Positions 37,701 through 44,539 of a DNA stretch of 64,000 bases are shown piece after piece; position 1 is the stretch's first letter; each line of letters begins with the position of its first letter. Source of the stretch: Lewinellaceae bacterium (GTDB lineage: Bacteria > Bacteroidota > Bacteroidia > Chitinophagales > Saprospiraceae). The notes under the pieces were generated by a model. The model was not told where the DNA came from, did no database searches, and was given only the letters and a program-made list of their open reading frames with translations. A program made the position numbers and the translations under genes. The stretch is from NCBI GenBank assembly GCA_947476195.1, contig CANJPT010000005.1, positions 1 to 64,000 of the forward strand, written 5' to 3'.

Positions 37701-37933
37701 CGGGCAATTCCGGTGAAAAGAAACCGGTGTTTCTCGTCGCGAAATTCAATGCCCAGCACGGGTTTGATCTTATGGGTTTTGCAGGCGCGCACAAAAGCAA
37801 GTGCCGCAGACGTGTTGTTGATGTCTGTCAGCACCAGGGTTTTCACCCCCTGCGCGGCAGCTGCCTCCACCAATTGTTGGGGCGACAAGGTGCCATAGCG
37901 CAGGCTAAAGAAGGAGTGCGCGTTAAGGTACAT
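34745..37933 (-). CDS. DnaE-type DNA polymerase III alpha subunit, probably the error-prone (DnaE2/SOS) paralogue
   Basis: 1062 residues. N-terminal PHP domain begins MYLNAHSFFSLRYGTLSP. The polymerase core has the catalytic PDFDIDFSW motif (about residue 345), GRGSGANSIVAY, IHAGGVIIS and MVYQEDVMKI, and a C-terminal OB-fold-like region. It is shorter than the main replicative DnaE (about 1200) and pairs with dinB, as mutasome-type polymerases do in many bacteria. An in-frame insertion of about 70 residues (roughly 420-492) made of repeated STVDRVP units splits the core between PGTWEW and HPWAKHILRFGEM. Whether the enzyme tolerates this is unknown; the frame is otherwise intact. Confidence 0.9.
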   Translation of the reverse strand: MYLNAHSFFSLRYGTLSPQQLVEAAAAQGVKTLVLTDINNTSAALAFVRACKTHKIKPVLGIEFRDEKHRFLFTGIARNNAGWAALCAFLTEHSLSGKALPAVPPPLDDVFVVYDREVKPLEMFRPNELIGIRPSEANKLVFSNWRHRPERLVLWQPITFLDAEGHRLHKLLRAMDANTLVTKLEGVAIAQADEYFRTETPVLEPFQNQPKILQNTRRVLDACSIQFETGLQLNRRAFMGTKDGDLNLLTKLAENGCQRRYGPNHRRAQERVRKELNVIGEMDFATYFLITWDIVRYAESAGYHHIGRGSGANSIVAYCLYITDVEPLELDLYFERFINPQRSSPPDFDIDFSWDERDDVTDYIFKRYGREHTALLATYSTFQHAAVIRELGKVFGLPPADIEAILDHWQTTTPGTWEWGGRSTVDGTRLTVHGAASDEERGTLEVALPTVSRPPSTVDRVPSTVDRVPSTVDRIQSTVDRVPSTVDRVPSTVLHPWAKHILRFGEMLVDFPNYLSIHAGGVIISEKPLSHATALQMMPKGFPITHFDMYAAEEWGFHKFDILSQRGLGHIKDCVDLVRENQGKAVNVHEVEKLKTDERVRAQLRSSRCMGCFYIESPAMRGLLRRLSCDNYVHLVAASSIIRPGVASSGMMRAYIQRFHQPNGFEYLHPVFKEHLSETFGVMVYQEDVMKILHHFAGLGLDEADVMRRMMTGKKRSSEAFARLKQKFFDNCAARRYPDELSKEVWRQLESFGGYSFCKAHSASFAVESFQSLYLKTYYPLEFMVAVINNFGGFYSTEFYVHEARMCGATVHAPCINHSQNLTRIQGKDVYLGMIHVRGLESQLIQDLEQRRNEFGEFKSLEDFVRRIHIAPTQLDLLIRIGAFRFTGLKKSELLWEKSRVLTPESGMGANLLFTDEADTYHLPTLEDGPFDQTFDELELLGFPLCSPFELLEDTVKAEPPGILAREMGAHIHKLVTMTGYYVCRKDTRTVKGELMQFGTWLDIEGRFFDTVHFPDQVKKTPFRGRGVYRIRGRLTADFGFVSLEVSEMERLAYRVDGRYGG
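36456..36673. repeat. 21-bp tandem repeats with inverted counterpart, inserted in the dnaE gene
   Basis: Five 21-bp units run head to tail from 36458 to 36562 (ggttgacggtacacggtct-like), and a sixth diverged one reaches 36583. At 36635-36673 the same words appear in opposite orientation (gtgtaccgtcaacc twice, then gtagaccgtcc), so the block can fold on itself. Because 21 is a multiple of three the polymerase frame is preserved and the repeats are read as STVDRVP. Inferred to be an intergenic-type repeat that invaded the gene. Confidence 0.9.
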
Positions 37934-38126
37934 GGACCGACGCGGAGTGGTTTGAACGATGAAATGAATAGACTTGCTGCGGTGAGGATTTTCACCGGTC
38001 GAAGGCGGGCTGTTTCAGTCGCTTTTTGAAATGTAAGGCAGTGCAAAAGTAAACCAGATATTGGTTGGATGCCTACAAATAAAACAAATAATTTTAAAAT
38101 TAATTCTTTTCGCAGCGTTTGCGTAA

Positions 38127-38155
38127 TGAGGCGGTGACTTGGAGTCACCGCCTCA
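38127..38155. repeat. REP-like palindrome, copy 1 (3' flank of RAYT)
   Basis: tgaggcggtgact (38127-38139) and agtcaccgcctca (38143-38155) form a perfect 13-bp stem with loop tgg. It lies just beyond the stop codon of the RAYT gene. Confidence 0.9.
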
Positions 38156-38161
38156 CTCGGC

Positions 38162-38764
38162 TCAGGTAAAGAACAAAAGTTCCTTAGCCAAATTCTGATT
38201 GCATAAAGTACCCTTTCGCAGGCCTGCAAAATCAGGCGCTGACGAATATACCCAATCCTCAGGTCTGGCGACAAGCTTGGCTTCCACCGGGTTGATATGA
38301 ATGTAATTAAAGCAGGCAAGCCCATACAACTCCCGGTTTTGTAACACTTTGCCATAATTGACATGGCTTGGGGGCAGCCTCACATCTTCCCAACCGTCTT
38401 TGGCTTTGGTTTCTTTGCGGAATAAAGAACCTGATCTGTTTTCCTGAATATTGATCGCTCTTGTGTAAGATCGAAGCAGTATAGCAATTGAGTCGTTGAG
38501 GTTTCGTCGTCGCGGTGTAGTGAGGCGGTGACTTGGAGTCACCGCCTCACTTGCGTCAGTTATCTCCTGCTCCAGCTTGCGTACATACATCAGCCAGTGA
38601 AAGTGGTTGGGCATCAGGCAATAGCACAATATATCGCCATAAGGGAGCAAGTAGTCACGCATCTTTTTCAAGAAAAACAAGTAGTTCTCATCCTTGAAAA
38701 ATATTTGCTGGCGATTGTTGCCTTGGTTATAAATGTGAAAAACAGTATTTTCGCTGAAGTGCAT
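38162..38764 (-). CDS. REP-associated tyrosine transposase (RAYT, Y1/HUH family) with an internal REP
   Basis: About 200 residues from ATG 38764 (MHFSENTVFHIYNQGNNRQQIFF). HUH nuclease marks: the MPNHFHWLMYV motif, a catalytic Tyr region in LRSYTRAINIQENRSGSLF, and the conserved end CFNYIHINPVEAKLVARPEDW followed by YSSAPDF. RAYTs are single-strand nucleases thought to mobilise REP palindromes. Three copies of the same 31-bp palindrome lie at the gene's 3' flank, 5' flank and, remarkably, inside the frame at 38520-38550, where it is read as SEAVTPSHRLTT in a linker after KLEQEITDA. The frame stays open. The longer frame from 38845 starts by reading through the 5' palindrome and is not preferred. 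Confidence 0.88.
   Translation of the reverse strand: MHFSENTVFHIYNQGNNRQQIFFKDENYLFFLKKMRDYLLPYGDILCYCLMPNHFHWLMYVRKLEQEITDASEAVTPSHRLTTPRRRNLNDSIAILLRSYTRAINIQENRSGSLFRKETKAKDGWEDVRLPPSHVNYGKVLQNRELYGLACFNYIHINPVEAKLVARPEDWVYSSAPDFAGLRKGTLCNQNLAKELLFFT
38520..38550. repeat. REP-like palindrome, copy 2, inside the RAYT coding sequence
   Basis: gtgaggcggtgact (38520-38533), loop tgg, agtcaccgcctcac (38537-38550): a perfect 14-bp stem identical to the flanking copies. It is read in frame by the transposase gene. Confidence 0.92.
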
Positions 38765-38781
38765 GTGATGTATTATTTCTG

Positions 38782-38816
38782 TAGTGAGGCGGTGACTTGG
38801 AGTCACCGCCTCACTA
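38782..38816. repeat. REP-like palindrome, copy 3 (5' flank of RAYT)
   Basis: The same palindrome with a 16-bp stem (tagtgaggcggtgact, tgg, agtcaccgcctcacta), 18 bp upstream of the RAYT start codon. Any transcript of the gene would carry the hairpin in its leader. Confidence 0.92.
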
Positions 38817-38935
38817 TTCAATTCAAATTTTCTAAAGCAAAACAAAAATAAACAATATATTTTAATATGCCATTTTTAAAATAAATAATTTTAAAAATAA
38901 TTTCCGAAATAAGGGCCCTTCATTAAAAAAGTCAC

Positions 38936-38962
38936 AAAAAAAGGGAGGCGTTGCCGCCCCCC
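38936..38962 (-). terminator. Intrinsic terminator, minus strand
   Basis: Read on the minus strand, an 8-bp GC stem (ggggggcg / cgcctccc, one G-T pair) with loop gcaa is followed directly by a run of seven T. It ends either the CDF transporter transcript or a small RNA encoded just upstream. Confidence 0.75.
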
Positions 38963-39081
38963 AGTGGATGTTTTCACAACGAACAAAAATTCTTATTGTG
39001 AATTGCTTCAAATTATGGTTCAAATTGTTGAGGACCAATGCGAAAGTAGAATTTGAAAGCAATTCACAACATAAAACCCCG
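38936..39081 (-). ncRNA. Candidate structured small RNA, possibly 6S-like
   Basis: Between the CDF gene stop and the terminator the minus strand carries a long rod: 38996-39014 pairs with 39050-39069 (19 of 20 with one bulge; ttgtgaattgctt against its complement) around a 35-nt loop that can form a further short hairpin. A TAATTTTTG box with an upstream TTG about 15 bp away lies just before the rod. Promoter, rod and terminator in about 145 nt resemble 6S RNA-type regulators reported in Bacteroidota. No protein frame of note is present. Family membership is a guess from shape only; an alternative is a 3' UTR structure of the CDF mRNA. Confidence 0.4.
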
Positions 39082-39114
39082 AGACAAAAATTATCAGTAA
39101 AACGCTGCCAATCC

Positions 39115-40104
39115 CTACCCCATCCCATGTTTCTGATTTAACGTGACATTCTCCAAAGTCCATTCCAAACGGCCCTCAAACGGCGCTTTTCGCTCGGTAC
39201 AATGTTCCAAAGGGCACACCCGGCAAGAGTTAGGTGGCACACAACCATCCGTATGAACAAACATTTCCAGAGACTGCTGAAACTCCGCTGCAATAAGGCT
39301 TTCCAGGGCACTGACCTCTTCATGGGCTTGATTCACATTGAAATACCAGGGCACTGTAATGTGACAATCGAGGTGAAGAATGGGACCATATTTAATGACG
39401 CGGAGGTTATGCAGATCTATCCAGGCTTCGCGTTTTTGCTGATTGAAGGCTACAATGAGTCGTTGTAAAAGTTCGGCATCCGCTTCATCCGTCAGTCCGG
39501 CCACTGTTTTTCGGATGATCTTCCCGCCTTCTACAATAATGAATACGGCAAAAATCATGGCCACGGCGCTGTCGATCCAGACGATACCCGTGAGACGAAG
39601 GAGTAATAAGCCTCCTACAATACCCAAGGTTGTCCAGGTATCCGAGTGAAGGTGCTTGCCACTGGCTTCTAAGGCCATGGAATGATGCTTCCGTGCGGTA
39701 CTTATGGCCCACCAACCCAGTCCATAATTGATAAGTGCAGTCGAAGATACGATAAGGATGCCTGTGCTCAACTGGCCGAGCACATGGGGATGCAGCAGAT
39801 TGATCAGGGCTTCATAAACAATGATCAAACCTGCTACCAGGATCAAAATTCCCTCGAAGGACGCAGAAATAAGCTCGATCTTGCCGTGGCCATACGGATG
39901 GTTGTCATCGCGGGGCTTGGCGGCCAGACGCAAGCTATAGAGGCCGGTAAAGCCCGTTACAACATTCACTGTACTTTCCAGGGCATCGGTCAGCACAGCT
40001 ACCGAGTTGGTCAGGAAATAAGCCGCCACTTTTAGGGCAAACAGGATAATGGACGTAATGACCACCCATTGCTGGACGCGGACAGTAGCTGAAGTTTTAG
40101 TCAT
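39115..40104 (-). CDS. Cation diffusion facilitator (CDF) metal exporter with a Cys-rich C-terminus
   Basis: 329 residues. Six predicted membrane helices in the first 200 residues carry the metal-site motifs LTDALESTVN (helix 2), HPYGHGKIE (loop) and HLHSDTWTTLGIVGG (helix 5, with Asp). The cytoplasmic ferredoxin-like domain follows (HNLRVIKYGPILHLDCHITV). The C-terminus adds DGCVPPNSCRVCPLEHC, four closely spaced cysteines that could bind a metal and sense or deliver it. CDF proteins export divalent metals such as Zn, Fe, Co or Cd by proton antiport at the inner membrane. The upstream neighbour at 40147 is a small lipoprotein on the same strand. Confidence 0.92.
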   Translation of the reverse strand: MTKTSATVRVQQWVVITSIILFALKVAAYFLTNSVAVLTDALESTVNVVTGFTGLYSLRLAAKPRDDNHPYGHGKIELISASFEGILILVAGLIIVYEALINLLHPHVLGQLSTGILIVSSTALINYGLGWWAISTARKHHSMALEASGKHLHSDTWTTLGIVGGLLLLRLTGIVWIDSAVAMIFAVFIIVEGGKIIRKTVAGLTDEADAELLQRLIVAFNQQKREAWIDLHNLRVIKYGPILHLDCHITVPWYFNVNQAHEEVSALESLIAAEFQQSLEMFVHTDGCVPPNSCRVCPLEHCTERKAPFEGRLEWTLENVTLNQKHGMG

Positions 40105-40144
40105 AGTTCATAGTTCGTACATCATAGTTCATACATCATACATA
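40102..40144. repeat. Short word repeat (catagttc / catacat) before the CDF gene
   Basis: The 40 bp upstream of the CDF start codon are built from repeated words catagttc, gtacat and atacat. It looks like a low-complexity intergenic repeat and leaves no normal leader between the two genes. Confidence 0.6.
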
Positions 40145-40146
40145 AA

Positions 40147-40524
40147 CTACTCCCAATAAGTCGGCTGGATCTGTTCCACATAAGGCAAACACGCCAACTG
40201 AAATAAAATGCGTTGGTAATCTTTCTGATGTGTATTACCAATAATAAGCCACTGGTTTTTCACACAGCCTACCCTACCCTTTCCAGCATTTTTCCGGGCA
40301 GTGGAGTCTGTTTTTCGCACCTGCCGCCAGTATTTCTCTTCGGCAGGGATACAGAATTCGTAGTTTACTACTACCTTCCCCTTTACCGGGCCGGATAAGC
40401 CCTCCGCATCTATTTGTTTAAAATCCAGCTTTATTTTTTGCCAGGCATCTGGGTTTTCCGGCTGTTTTGGGGACCTACAGGCAACTAAAACAACCATTAA
40501 GGCTAAAATTCCGGCGCGATTCAT
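40147..40524 (-). CDS. Small lipoprotein of unknown function
   Basis: 125 residues. Start MNRAGILALMVVLVAC gives a clear lipobox with Cys16. The mature part has no recognised family: residues about 40-110 include VKGKVVVNYEFCIPAEEKYW and KGRVGCVKNQWLIIGNT, suggesting a small beta domain with two cysteines. It lies 42 bp upstream of the CDF gene on the same strand and could be co-transcribed, which hints at an envelope or metal-related role without proof. Confidence 0.7.
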   Translation of the reverse strand: MNRAGILALMVVLVACRSPKQPENPDAWQKIKLDFKQIDAEGLSGPVKGKVVVNYEFCIPAEEKYWRQVRKTDSTARKNAGKGRVGCVKNQWLIIGNTHQKDYQRILFQLACLPYVEQIQPTYWE

Positions 40525-40626
40525 AGCGGTTTAATATTTTGCGCCAAAATACGCCGTATTAACCAATTGAGCACCCCAACAGATCATCCTTTCATTAGAC
40601 AAACAAATCTTCAACCATCATTCATT

Positions 40627-41613
40627 GTGAACTCACGTCGCTCCTTTCTTCAAAATACCCTACTGGGCGGCCTTGCCGCTGGCACTGCCGACTTTTGGGC
40701 CAGAAACCTTCCCGTTTTTGATAAGCCCGACAAAAATGCCTTCCCGGTTGTTATCGCCACCTGGGGCCCCAACCTGAAAGCAAATGCAGCAGCCTGGGAA
40801 GTTCTTTCCAAAGGCGGATATGCGCTGGATGCAGTGGAAGCTGGCGTGCGTATACCGGAAGCCGACCCCCTCGATACCAGTGTAGGCTACGGTGGCTTTC
40901 CCGACCGCGACGGCCATGTGACGCTCGATGCCTGCATCATGAACGAACATGGCATGGCGGGGTCGGTCTCTTTTTTAGAACACATCATGCACCCCATTAG
41001 TGTGGCACGACTGGTAATGGAGAAGACGCCCCATGTCATGCTTGTAGGAGATGGGGCACTCCAGTTTGCCTTGAGTCAAGGCTTCAAAAAAGAAGATCTA
41101 CTCACAGAAGTAGCCAAGAAAGCCTGGGAAAGTTGGAAAATAGAATCCAAATACAAACCTATTATCAACGTGGAGCGCCATGATACCATCGGCATGGTGG
41201 CGATCGATTCCCAGCAGCGTATCGCTGGTGCTTGCACCACCAGTGGCGCAGCATTCAAGATGCATGGACGGGTAGGCGACAGTCCAATCATCGGGGCAGG
41301 GATGTTCGTAGACAATGAAGTCGGCGGAGCAGCAAGTACCGGTTTGGGCGAAATGGTGCTTCGTACGCTGGGTAGTTTCCTCGTAGTAGAAGAAATGCGA
41401 CGCGGCGCCCACCCACAAAAAGCCGCCGAAACAGCTGTGAAACGGATTGCGCGCAAGTACGCCAAGCTATGTGAAGAAGCTCAGGTCGGGTTTATTGCAG
41501 TGGATAAACGAGGCCGGTTTGGGGGATTTGCCATTCATCCGGGTTTTAATTATGTGGTTTATCAAGGCGGGGAGAACAAGGTATACGAGTCCGCGAGCTT
41601 TTTGGCGAAATAA
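40627..41613 (+). CDS. N4-(beta-N-acetylglucosaminyl)-L-asparaginase / isoaspartyl peptidase family (Ntn hydrolase)
   Basis: 328 residues from GTG 40627, chosen because it yields a twin-arginine signal (NSRRSFLQNTLLGGLAAG); a TTG at 40567 gives a longer frame. Family blocks: VVIATWGPNLKANAAAWEVL, DTSVGYGGFPDRDGHVTLDA, and the autocleavage site HDTIGMVAID, where Thr becomes the N-terminal nucleophile after self-cleavage. GRVGDSPIIGAGMFVDNEVGGAASTGLGE supplies substrate-binding residues. Such enzymes cut the GlcNAc-Asn bond of glycopeptides or isoaspartyl peptides. Tat export in folded form fits a periplasmic glycopeptide-degrading role. Confidence 0.92.
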   Translation: MNSRRSFLQNTLLGGLAAGTADFWARNLPVFDKPDKNAFPVVIATWGPNLKANAAAWEVLSKGGYALDAVEAGVRIPEADPLDTSVGYGGFPDRDGHVTLDACIMNEHGMAGSVSFLEHIMHPISVARLVMEKTPHVMLVGDGALQFALSQGFKKEDLLTEVAKKAWESWKIESKYKPIINVERHDTIGMVAIDSQQRIAGACTTSGAAFKMHGRVGDSPIIGAGMFVDNEVGGAASTGLGEMVLRTLGSFLVVEEMRRGAHPQKAAETAVKRIARKYAKLCEEAQVGFIAVDKRGRFGGFAIHPGFNYVVYQGGENKVYESASFLAK

Positions 41614-41795
41614 ATGTCCAAAAAATGTCGAATATGTAATGTTCAAGTCATTGCTGCGCTTGGAATTCGTTTTTGTCTAACGCAATAAGTTCACGATGAG
41701 TGATTAAGAGCTTGCTCCGGAGCTGGATATTGGACATTTTTTATTTGACATTCGATATTTCATATAATCTCTTTACCCAAATTTGCGTTTAAGAG

Positions 41796-41952
41796 CTTGT
41801 TCGGGATTTTGGACCGAGGCGAAAACGAGCAAATTTTGTTTCAATTGAGGCAAAATTTGCAGCCTCAGTCGGGTGCCTAAGGCGAAAACTTTAACGAAAA
41901 GTCAAACAAAACTTACCGGTTGTAGCCCGCGAACCCCAAAATCCCGAACAAG
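41796..41952. repeat. MITE-like element with 17-bp perfect inverted ends
   Basis: cttgttcgggattttgg (41796-41812) is exactly inverted at 41936-41952. The 157-bp element is non-coding and has an internal ggcgaaaac word repeated. Part of its left end and an internal ctcagtcgggtgcct word recur in degenerate form at 53311-53390. The surrounding gap 41614-41999 otherwise only shows scattered ggacattt words related to the repeat at 21655. Confidence 0.75.
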
Positions 41953-41999
41953 ATCTAAGCAAGCGTAGTCCATCCTTACTCAAATACTATTTACCTACC

Positions 42000-43031
42000 A
42001 TGTTGCGATCGGCCCTCCTTTTTCTCCTTTTTTATGTTGTGGAAACCAGTCTGTTTTCACAAGCCCACGCGGACTGCCGAAATGCAATAGATGTTTGTGA
42101 TAAAAAGAAAATGAACATCAATTCCGCTTCAGGCGAAGGATTCAATCGTACGGAGGCTGATTTTATTGCGTGTTTTGTGAGCAGCAAAAACAATGGACAG
42201 GCGGAAGAAAATTCTACCTGGTTGAAGTTTGAGATCGCAGAAAGTGGCACCCTTTCTTTTACCCTGACTCCGCACAAAATTGGCGACGACCTTGATTTTG
42301 TGGTGTATCGCTCCATAAACGGCAGTTGCGAAAACATGAAGATTGTGCGCTGCAATGCTGCCGGCGACTCTGCTCATCTGGTTTATCGAAGCAAATGTCT
42401 GGGCAAAACCGGCCTCCGAAACGGCGAAACAGACACCAGCGAAGACGCTGGTTGTGCCGATTTAGACGACAATGCCTGGCTTGCCCCGCTTAATGTGCTC
42501 AAAGGAGAAAAGTACATGCTCTTAGTTAGTAACGTGACCTCCAAAGGACCCGGGTTCGATATTGACTTAGGCGGCACTGCAATGTTACCCTGCGAAAAGA
42601 ACAAGCCCATTGCAGCGGTGAAACCAAAACAGGCAGCCCATAAGCCTGCTACAAGCACCATTGCCTCATCCAAGCCTGCCCCCGAAAGTATTGGTGGGCG
42701 CAAAGTAGTGGTCGGCGACGAAGTGAAAGTGAAAAGCCACACCATCAAGGTCAAACTTTGGGATAGCCAGGTACAAGACGGCGACATCATATCGGTCTAT
42801 ATCGACGACAAAAAAGTGATCGACCATATCTACCTGTTGCTGAAGCCACAGGAATTTGAGCTCGAACTGCCCGATGGAAAAGAACACTATCTGACCGTGT
42901 TCGCGGATGATTTTGGGAAAGCGGAGCCCAATACAGCCATGTTACTCATCAACGATGGGGTACGCGAGCAGACCATTGACCTCGTAGCTGGACGCAGCAA
43001 GCAGGAGAGCGTGAAGATCATTCGGGAGTGA
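42000..43031 (+). CDS. Secreted beta-rich protein of unknown function
   Basis: 343 residues with a signal peptide (MLRSALLFLLFYVVETSLFSQ). Residues about 25-200 form a Cys-rich jelly-roll-like domain of a kind common in large Bacteroidota surface proteins (ACFVSSKNNGQAEENSTWLKF ... LDFVVYRSINGSCENMKIVRC). A Lys/Ala/Pro-rich linker (about 205-235) leads to a second beta domain (VKVKLWDSQVQDGDIISVY ... VFADDFGKAEPNTAMLLIN). No T9SS tail is seen. Family not recognised. It abuts the convergent futalosine hydrolase gene (3 bp between stop codons). Confidence 0.7.
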   Translation: MLRSALLFLLFYVVETSLFSQAHADCRNAIDVCDKKKMNINSASGEGFNRTEADFIACFVSSKNNGQAEENSTWLKFEIAESGTLSFTLTPHKIGDDLDFVVYRSINGSCENMKIVRCNAAGDSAHLVYRSKCLGKTGLRNGETDTSEDAGCADLDDNAWLAPLNVLKGEKYMLLVSNVTSKGPGFDIDLGGTAMLPCEKNKPIAAVKPKQAAHKPATSTIASSKPAPESIGGRKVVVGDEVKVKSHTIKVKLWDSQVQDGDIISVYIDDKKVIDHIYLLLKPQEFELELPDGKEHYLTVFADDFGKAEPNTAMLLINDGVREQTIDLVAGRSKQESVKIIRE

Positions 43032-43034
43032 GCG

Positions 43035-43685
43035 TTAGATCACCCCTAATATCCCCAACAGTACCTCATTCAAATTTTGGATTGAGAGCGGCAAATTCCA
43101 GGCATCTTTATTGCGCGGTTCCACACGATTAGAAATGCTGCGAATCTCAATAAATGGCACTCCGGAAGCGAGGCATGCGTAAAAAAACGCTGCGCCTTCC
43201 ATGCTCTCCACTTGTACGTTTGGATATTTTGTGCTGATCTTTTGAATTGAACCCTCGGAGCCGTGCACCTTGTTCACGGTCAACCCCTGACAACTGCGAA
43301 GATCCGGAATGGGCGGCTGGGGATTGAAAAACAAGGACTGAGGCAAAAAGCCCAATTCAGCCAGGTCAGTAAAACGACCATCAGGCTCTTCCACACCAAG
43401 GTCGCCAAAGCATTCACTGACGATCTGTACTACTTCGCCCAACTTCAATTCGGAATCAAAAGCCCCTGAAATACCTGCATTTATGGCCCAATCGGGTCGC
43501 TGTTGCGTAAAACAATTCCCAAGATGAAATGCAGTAGCCGTCATGCCAATGCCTGTTACAAGGGTTTGAACGACCAGACCTTCCTTTTCAAAAACACCTG
43601 CTGATTTTTGCTGAAAATTAGCTTCGAGCCAGGCAAACGTTGGCGCAATTTCAAAAGGGGTGGCGGCTACAAGGAGAATATGCAT
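43035..43685 (-). CDS. mqnB: Futalosine hydrolase
   Basis: 216 residues of the nucleoside phosphorylase/hydrolase fold: MHILLVAATPFEIAPTFAWL, GIGMTATAFHLG, WAINAGISGAFDSELKLGEVV, the nucleoside-site VESMEGAAFFYACL and a C-terminal EIRSISNRVEPRNKDAW with the catalytic acid region. It hydrolyses futalosine to dehypoxanthine futalosine in the alternative menaquinone pathway. The combination VESMEGAAF with RSISNxVE distinguishes it from MTA/SAH nucleosidase. No other mqn gene is adjacent in this window. Confidence 0.88.
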   Translation of the reverse strand: MHILLVAATPFEIAPTFAWLEANFQQKSAGVFEKEGLVVQTLVTGIGMTATAFHLGNCFTQQRPDWAINAGISGAFDSELKLGEVVQIVSECFGDLGVEEPDGRFTDLAELGFLPQSLFFNPQPPIPDLRSCQGLTVNKVHGSEGSIQKISTKYPNVQVESMEGAAFFYACLASGVPFIEIRSISNRVEPRNKDAWNLPLSIQNLNEVLLGILGVI

Positions 43686-43752
43686 GTTGAACGATAGAGG
43701 ATGAACGAAGCTGCGAATGTACTCCGGAAGTTCGTTTCAAGAAGCTGTTGAC

Positions 43753-43782
43753 TTGTCATATCGCAACTGGACCTTACCTTCA
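43753..43782 (+). promoter_or_regulatory. Putative promoter of the methyltransferase-PAP2 pair
   Basis: TTG at 43753-43755, 19-bp spacer, TACCTTCA at 43775-43782 (TAnnTTTG with two mismatches at the end), 20 bp before the ATG at 43803. Confidence 0.4.
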
Positions 43783-43802
43783 CCGCTTCAAAACGCAATA
43801 AG

Positions 43803-44534
43803 ATGAAAAAAGAATGGTTTGAGGAATGGTTTGATTCACCTTATTATCACCTGCTTTACAAAAGCCGAGACGAAAATGAAGCCAAAATTGCGCTCGATAA
43901 TTTGTTGCGAGCCCTTGACCTTTCGCCTGGCAGTAAGGTGCTGGATCTGGCTTGTGGGAAAGGCCGGCATTCGCGTTGTCTTGCTGAGAAAGGTTTTCAA
44001 GTCACCGGACTGGATATTTCCCCGGCAAGTATTACTTACGCCCGAACCTTTGAGGAAAGTAATCTGGAGTTTTATCAGCATGACATGCGCAAATCCTTTA
44101 GAATTAATTATTTTGATGCGGTGATGAACATGTTCACAAGCTTTGGTTATTTCCAAAGAGATGCAGATCATTTGCTAGTCTTACAAAATGTAGCTAAGGA
44201 TCTGCGTCCGGGTGGGCTGTTTCTACTTGATTTTTTCAATGCAAACTTTGTGCGCCAACATCTGACACCCTCAGAATTAAAAACAGTGGATAATCTGAAT
44301 TTTTCCCTCAAAAGATGGTTGCACGAAGGGTATATTTTCAAATCTGTGGAGTTTCAAGCAGACGGGCGCTTGTTTCAGTATCAAGAAAAGGTACGCCTTT
44401 TTGAACTGGCCGATTTTAAAACCCTGATTGAGTCGGCAGGCCTTCGGTTGCGTCAAACCTATGGGGACTATGATCTTACCGCCTTCGATCAAAAAAACTC
44501 CAAACGCCTGATCCTCATTACAGAAAAACCCTGA
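43803..44534 (+). CDS. Class I SAM-dependent methyltransferase
   Basis: 243 residues. The SAM-binding core shows motif I VLDLACGKGRHSRCLAEKG, the acidic residue after beta 2 in VTGLDISPASI, motif II-like FDAVMNMFTSFGYF and DLRPGGLFLLDFFN. The N-terminal WFEEWFDSPYYHLLYKSRDE is typical of a Bacteroidota subgroup related to UbiE/Methyltransf_25 proteins with unknown substrate. It is followed 5 bp later by a PAP2 phosphatase gene, so the two are probably translated from one mRNA. A lipid or quinone substrate is a guess from that neighbour. Confidence 0.9.
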   Translation: MKKEWFEEWFDSPYYHLLYKSRDENEAKIALDNLLRALDLSPGSKVLDLACGKGRHSRCLAEKGFQVTGLDISPASITYARTFEESNLEFYQHDMRKSFRINYFDAVMNMFTSFGYFQRDADHLLVLQNVAKDLRPGGLFLLDFFNANFVRQHLTPSELKTVDNLNFSLKRWLHEGYIFKSVEFQADGRLFQYQEKVRLFELADFKTLIESAGLRLRQTYGDYDLTAFDQKNSKRLILITEKP

Positions 44535-44539
44535 TAATC

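Noticed and set aside
38862-39128. Minus-strand frame of 88 codons behind the CDF gene
   Set aside because: It covers the hairpin rod, the terminator stem and its T-run; the predicted peptide is Phe/Leu/Asn rich with no domain.
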